Below are positions 5,813 through 7,401 of a DNA stretch of 7,401 bases, in pieces (positions within the stretch are counted from its first letter, which is position 1; each line of letters opens with the position of its first letter). Source of the stretch: Collinsella sp. (GTDB lineage: Bacteria; Actinomycetota; Coriobacteriia; Coriobacteriales; Coriobacteriaceae); assembly GCA_014871545.1 (NCBI GenBank), contig WGSR01000069.1, positions 1 through 7,401 on the forward strand. Direction: 5' to 3'. The notes under the pieces are model-generated. The model searched no databases. It saw only the letters and a list, made by a program, of their open reading frames with translations, and was not told where the DNA came from. The translations under genes were made by a program, and so were the position numbers.

Positions 5813-6703
5813 ATGGCAGAACAGACCAGCAAGGCCGATCGCGTCAAACTCAACCGCGAACTCGCGCAGATGCTCAAGGGCGGCGTCATCATGGACGTCA
5901 CCACGCCCGAGCAGGCGCGCATCGCCGAGGAGGCAGGCGCCTGCGCCGTCATGGCTCTCGAGCGCATCCCGGCCGACATCCGCGCCGCAGGCGGTGTGTC
6001 GCGCATGAGCGACCCCAAGATGATCAAGGGCATCCAAGAGGCCGTCTCCATCCCCGTCATGGCCAAGTGCCGCATCGGTCACATCGTCGAGGCGCAGGTC
6101 CTTCAAGCCATCGAGATCGACTACATCGATGAATCCGAGGTTCTCTCCCCCGCCGACGATGTCTACCACATCGACAAGACCCAGTTTGACGTCCCGTTTG
6201 TCTGCGGTGCCCGCGACCTGGGCGAGGCGCTGCGCCGTGTTGCCGAGGGCGCCACGATGATCCGCACCAAGGGCGAGCCGGGCACGGGCGACGTGGTCCA
6301 GGCCGTGCGCCACATGCGCAAGATCCAAAAGCAGATCCGCGACGTTGTTGCCCTGCGCGATGATGAGCTCTTTGAGGCAGCCAAGCAGCTGCAGGTTCCG
6401 GTCGAGCTGGTGCGCGAGGTCCATGCCACGGGCAGGCTTCCCGTCGTGAACTTTGCCGCCGGCGGCGTAGCGACCCCCGCCGACGCCGCGCTGATGATGC
6501 AGCTGGGCGCCGAAGGCGTCTTTGTGGGCTCGGGCATCTTTAAGAGCGGCGACCCGGCCAAGCGCGCCGCCGCCATCGTCAAGGCCGTGGCCAACTTCAC
6601 CGACGCCAAGCTCATCGCTGAGCTTTCGGAGGACCTGGGCGAGGCCATGGTGGGCATCAACGCCGACGAAATTGAGATCATCATGGAGGAGCGCGGGCGC
6701 TAG
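5813..6703 (+). CDS. pdxS: Pyridoxal 5'-phosphate synthase, synthase subunit
   Basis: PdxS (Pdx1) makes PLP directly from ribose 5-phosphate, glyceraldehyde 3-phosphate and ammonia supplied by PdxT; the complex is a dodecamer of PdxS with up to twelve PdxT in the cytosol. The 296-residue (beta/alpha)8 barrel has all key residues: Asp28 in GGVIMDVTTPEQA, the substrate lysine Lys85 in PVMAKCRIGH and the second lysine Lys153 in TKGEPGTG, each offset by four from the Bacillus subtilis enzyme (24, 81, 149). The phosphate-binding segments NFAAGGVATPADAALMM and GSGIFKSGDP are intact. The start at 5813 has AGGGAG at 5802-5807; an in-frame ATG at 5771 lacks this and adds non-conserved residues. It is first in the pdxST operon and divergent from pdxR. 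Confidence 0.98.
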   Translation: MAEQTSKADRVKLNRELAQMLKGGVIMDVTTPEQARIAEEAGACAVMALERIPADIRAAGGVSRMSDPKMIKGIQEAVSIPVMAKCRIGHIVEAQVLQAIEIDYIDESEVLSPADDVYHIDKTQFDVPFVCGARDLGEALRRVAEGATMIRTKGEPGTGDVVQAVRHMRKIQKQIRDVVALRDDELFEAAKQLQVPVELVREVHATGRLPVVNFAAGGVATPADAALMMQLGAEGVFVGSGIFKSGDPAKRAAAIVKAVANFTDAKLIAELSEDLGEAMVGINADEIEIIMEERGR

Positions 6704-6723
6704 TCCAGCAGAAAGGATCGCAC

Positions 6724-7311
6724 ATGAGCGATTACGCAGACCAGACGGTCGCCGTGCTGGCGGTCCAAGGTGCTTTTGCCGAGCACGAAGCGAGGCTGTC
6801 CGAGCTGGGCGCACACTGTATTGAGCTGAGGCAGGCGGCTGATTTGAAGCAGGACTTTGACCGTCTGGTACTTCCCGGCGGCGAGTCTACCGTTCAAGGG
6901 AAGCTGCTTGATGAGTTGGGCATGCTCGAGGAGCTTCGTGCCCGTATCGCTGAAGGCATGCCCGTCCTGGGCACCTGCGCCGGCCTGATTCTACTGGCTC
7001 ACGACCTTGCAGCCCACGACGATAAGGGGACGCCGCGCCTGGCAACCATGGATGTACTTGTCGAGCGCAATGCCTACGGCAGGCAGCTCGGCAGCTTTCG
7101 AACCAAGGGGCAGGTAGCCGGCATCGACGGTGAAGTGCCGCTGACGTTTATCCGCGCGCCCCGCATCGTCGAGGTCCACGGCGACGCCAAGGCCTTAGCG
7201 AAAGTCGACGAGCGCATCGTCGCCGCCCGCCAGGGCAACCAGCTCGGCGTAACCTTCCACCCCGAACTCGACGAAGACACCCGCCTCCACGAACTGTTCC
7301 TACAAATGTAG
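6724..7311 (+). CDS. pdxT: Pyridoxal 5'-phosphate synthase, glutaminase subunit
   Basis: PdxT (Pdx2) is the class I glutamine amidotransferase partner that hydrolyses glutamine and channels ammonia into PdxS. The 195-residue protein begins with VAVLAVQGAFAEH, has the oxyanion and substrate motif PGGEST (51-56), the nucleophile Cys85 in GTCAGLILL, and the His179/Glu181 pair in TFHPELDED, giving a complete catalytic triad. Length is normal for the family. The gene starts 20 bases after the pdxS stop, with GAAAGGA at 6711-6717 six bases before the ATG, so it is cotranscribed with pdxS. The same AAAGGATCG string precedes the rubrerythrin start. Confidence 0.98.
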   Translation: MSDYADQTVAVLAVQGAFAEHEARLSELGAHCIELRQAADLKQDFDRLVLPGGESTVQGKLLDELGMLEELRARIAEGMPVLGTCAGLILLAHDLAAHDDKGTPRLATMDVLVERNAYGRQLGSFRTKGQVAGIDGEVPLTFIRAPRIVEVHGDAKALAKVDERIVAARQGNQLGVTFHPELDEDTRLHELFLQM

Positions 7312-7331
7312 GCATCGAAATCAACAAACGA

Positions 7332-7401
7332 AACGAGAGTGGATAATCTCCCACCTTGAGCATGAATATGGGCTCAAACCGGGAGATTATCCACTCTCGT
7401 T
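7332..7401. repeat. Palindrome with 21-bp perfect arms behind pdxT; possible terminator or repeat element
   Basis: Positions 7332-7352 and 7381-7401 are exact reverse complements (outer bases AACGAGAGTGGATAATC). Each inner end is followed by ACC (7353-7355 and 7378-7380), which cannot pair and gives a symmetric 3x3 internal loop. A second stem follows, TTGAGC (7356-7361) with GCTCAA (7372-7377), around a 10-base loop. It begins 20 bases after the pdxT stop and could end the pdxST transcript. The window stops at the last arm base, so a following T run cannot be checked. The long perfect arms are more than a terminator needs and suggest a dispersed palindromic element. Confidence 0.85.

Noticed and set aside
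5708..6814. Open frame of 368 codons on the minus strand across pdxS
   Set aside because: It is antisense to pdxS, which has all catalytic residues; the translation is a low-complexity His/Asp/Gly/Leu-rich shadow typical of high-GC genes.

Overview
The window most likely comes from a high-GC anaerobic actinomycete of the class Coriobacteriia, and Collinsella or a close relative is my best guess. This rests on the GC-rich codon choice, the fermentative and oxygen-protection genes, and a nuclease-like protein of a type I associate with this class. It is an inference from sequence style, not a database match. I see no tRNA, rRNA, CRISPR array, transposase or integrase.

Layout. (1) 1-1750, minus strand: a two-gene unit of an iron-dependent alcohol dehydrogenase followed, 8 bases later, by an aldehyde dehydrogenase that runs off the left edge. 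(2) 1751-2006: a divergent control region with a pair of related 14-base sites on the dehydrogenase side and a good sigma-70-type promoter plus a hairpin leader on the other side. (3) 2007-2632: a reverse rubrerythrin (rubredoxin domain first) with a strong terminator. (4) 2698-4239: a 1.5-kb segment in which two direct copies of a 121-bp imperfect palindrome (about 83% identical, no gaps) bracket an isolated gene for a 375-residue protein with a restriction-endonuclease-like C-terminus. (5) 4228-7311: the vitamin B6 locus, with the MocR-type regulator gene pdxR divergent from pdxS-pdxT and a direct-repeat control region between them. (6) 7332-7401: a near-perfect palindrome with 21-bp arms behind pdxT, ending exactly at the window edge.

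How the genes work together. PdxT releases ammonia from glutamine and PdxS uses it with ribose 5-phosphate and glyceraldehyde 3-phosphate to make pyridoxal 5'-phosphate (PLP). PdxR, itself a PLP-binding fold, probably senses the product and acts at the repeats between the two transcription units. The alcohol and aldehyde dehydrogenases form an alcohol-aldehyde-acid conversion pair. Rubrerythrin removes peroxide under anaerobic conditions.

The most unusual part is the repeat family. In both copies the palindrome arm overlaps the end of the upstream minus-strand gene and provides its last three residues and stop codon (Leu-Ser-Glu-stop), although the two genes are unrelated. The two copies, and the nuclease-like gene between them, look like an insertion next to the B6 regulator that could be lost by recombination between the repeats.
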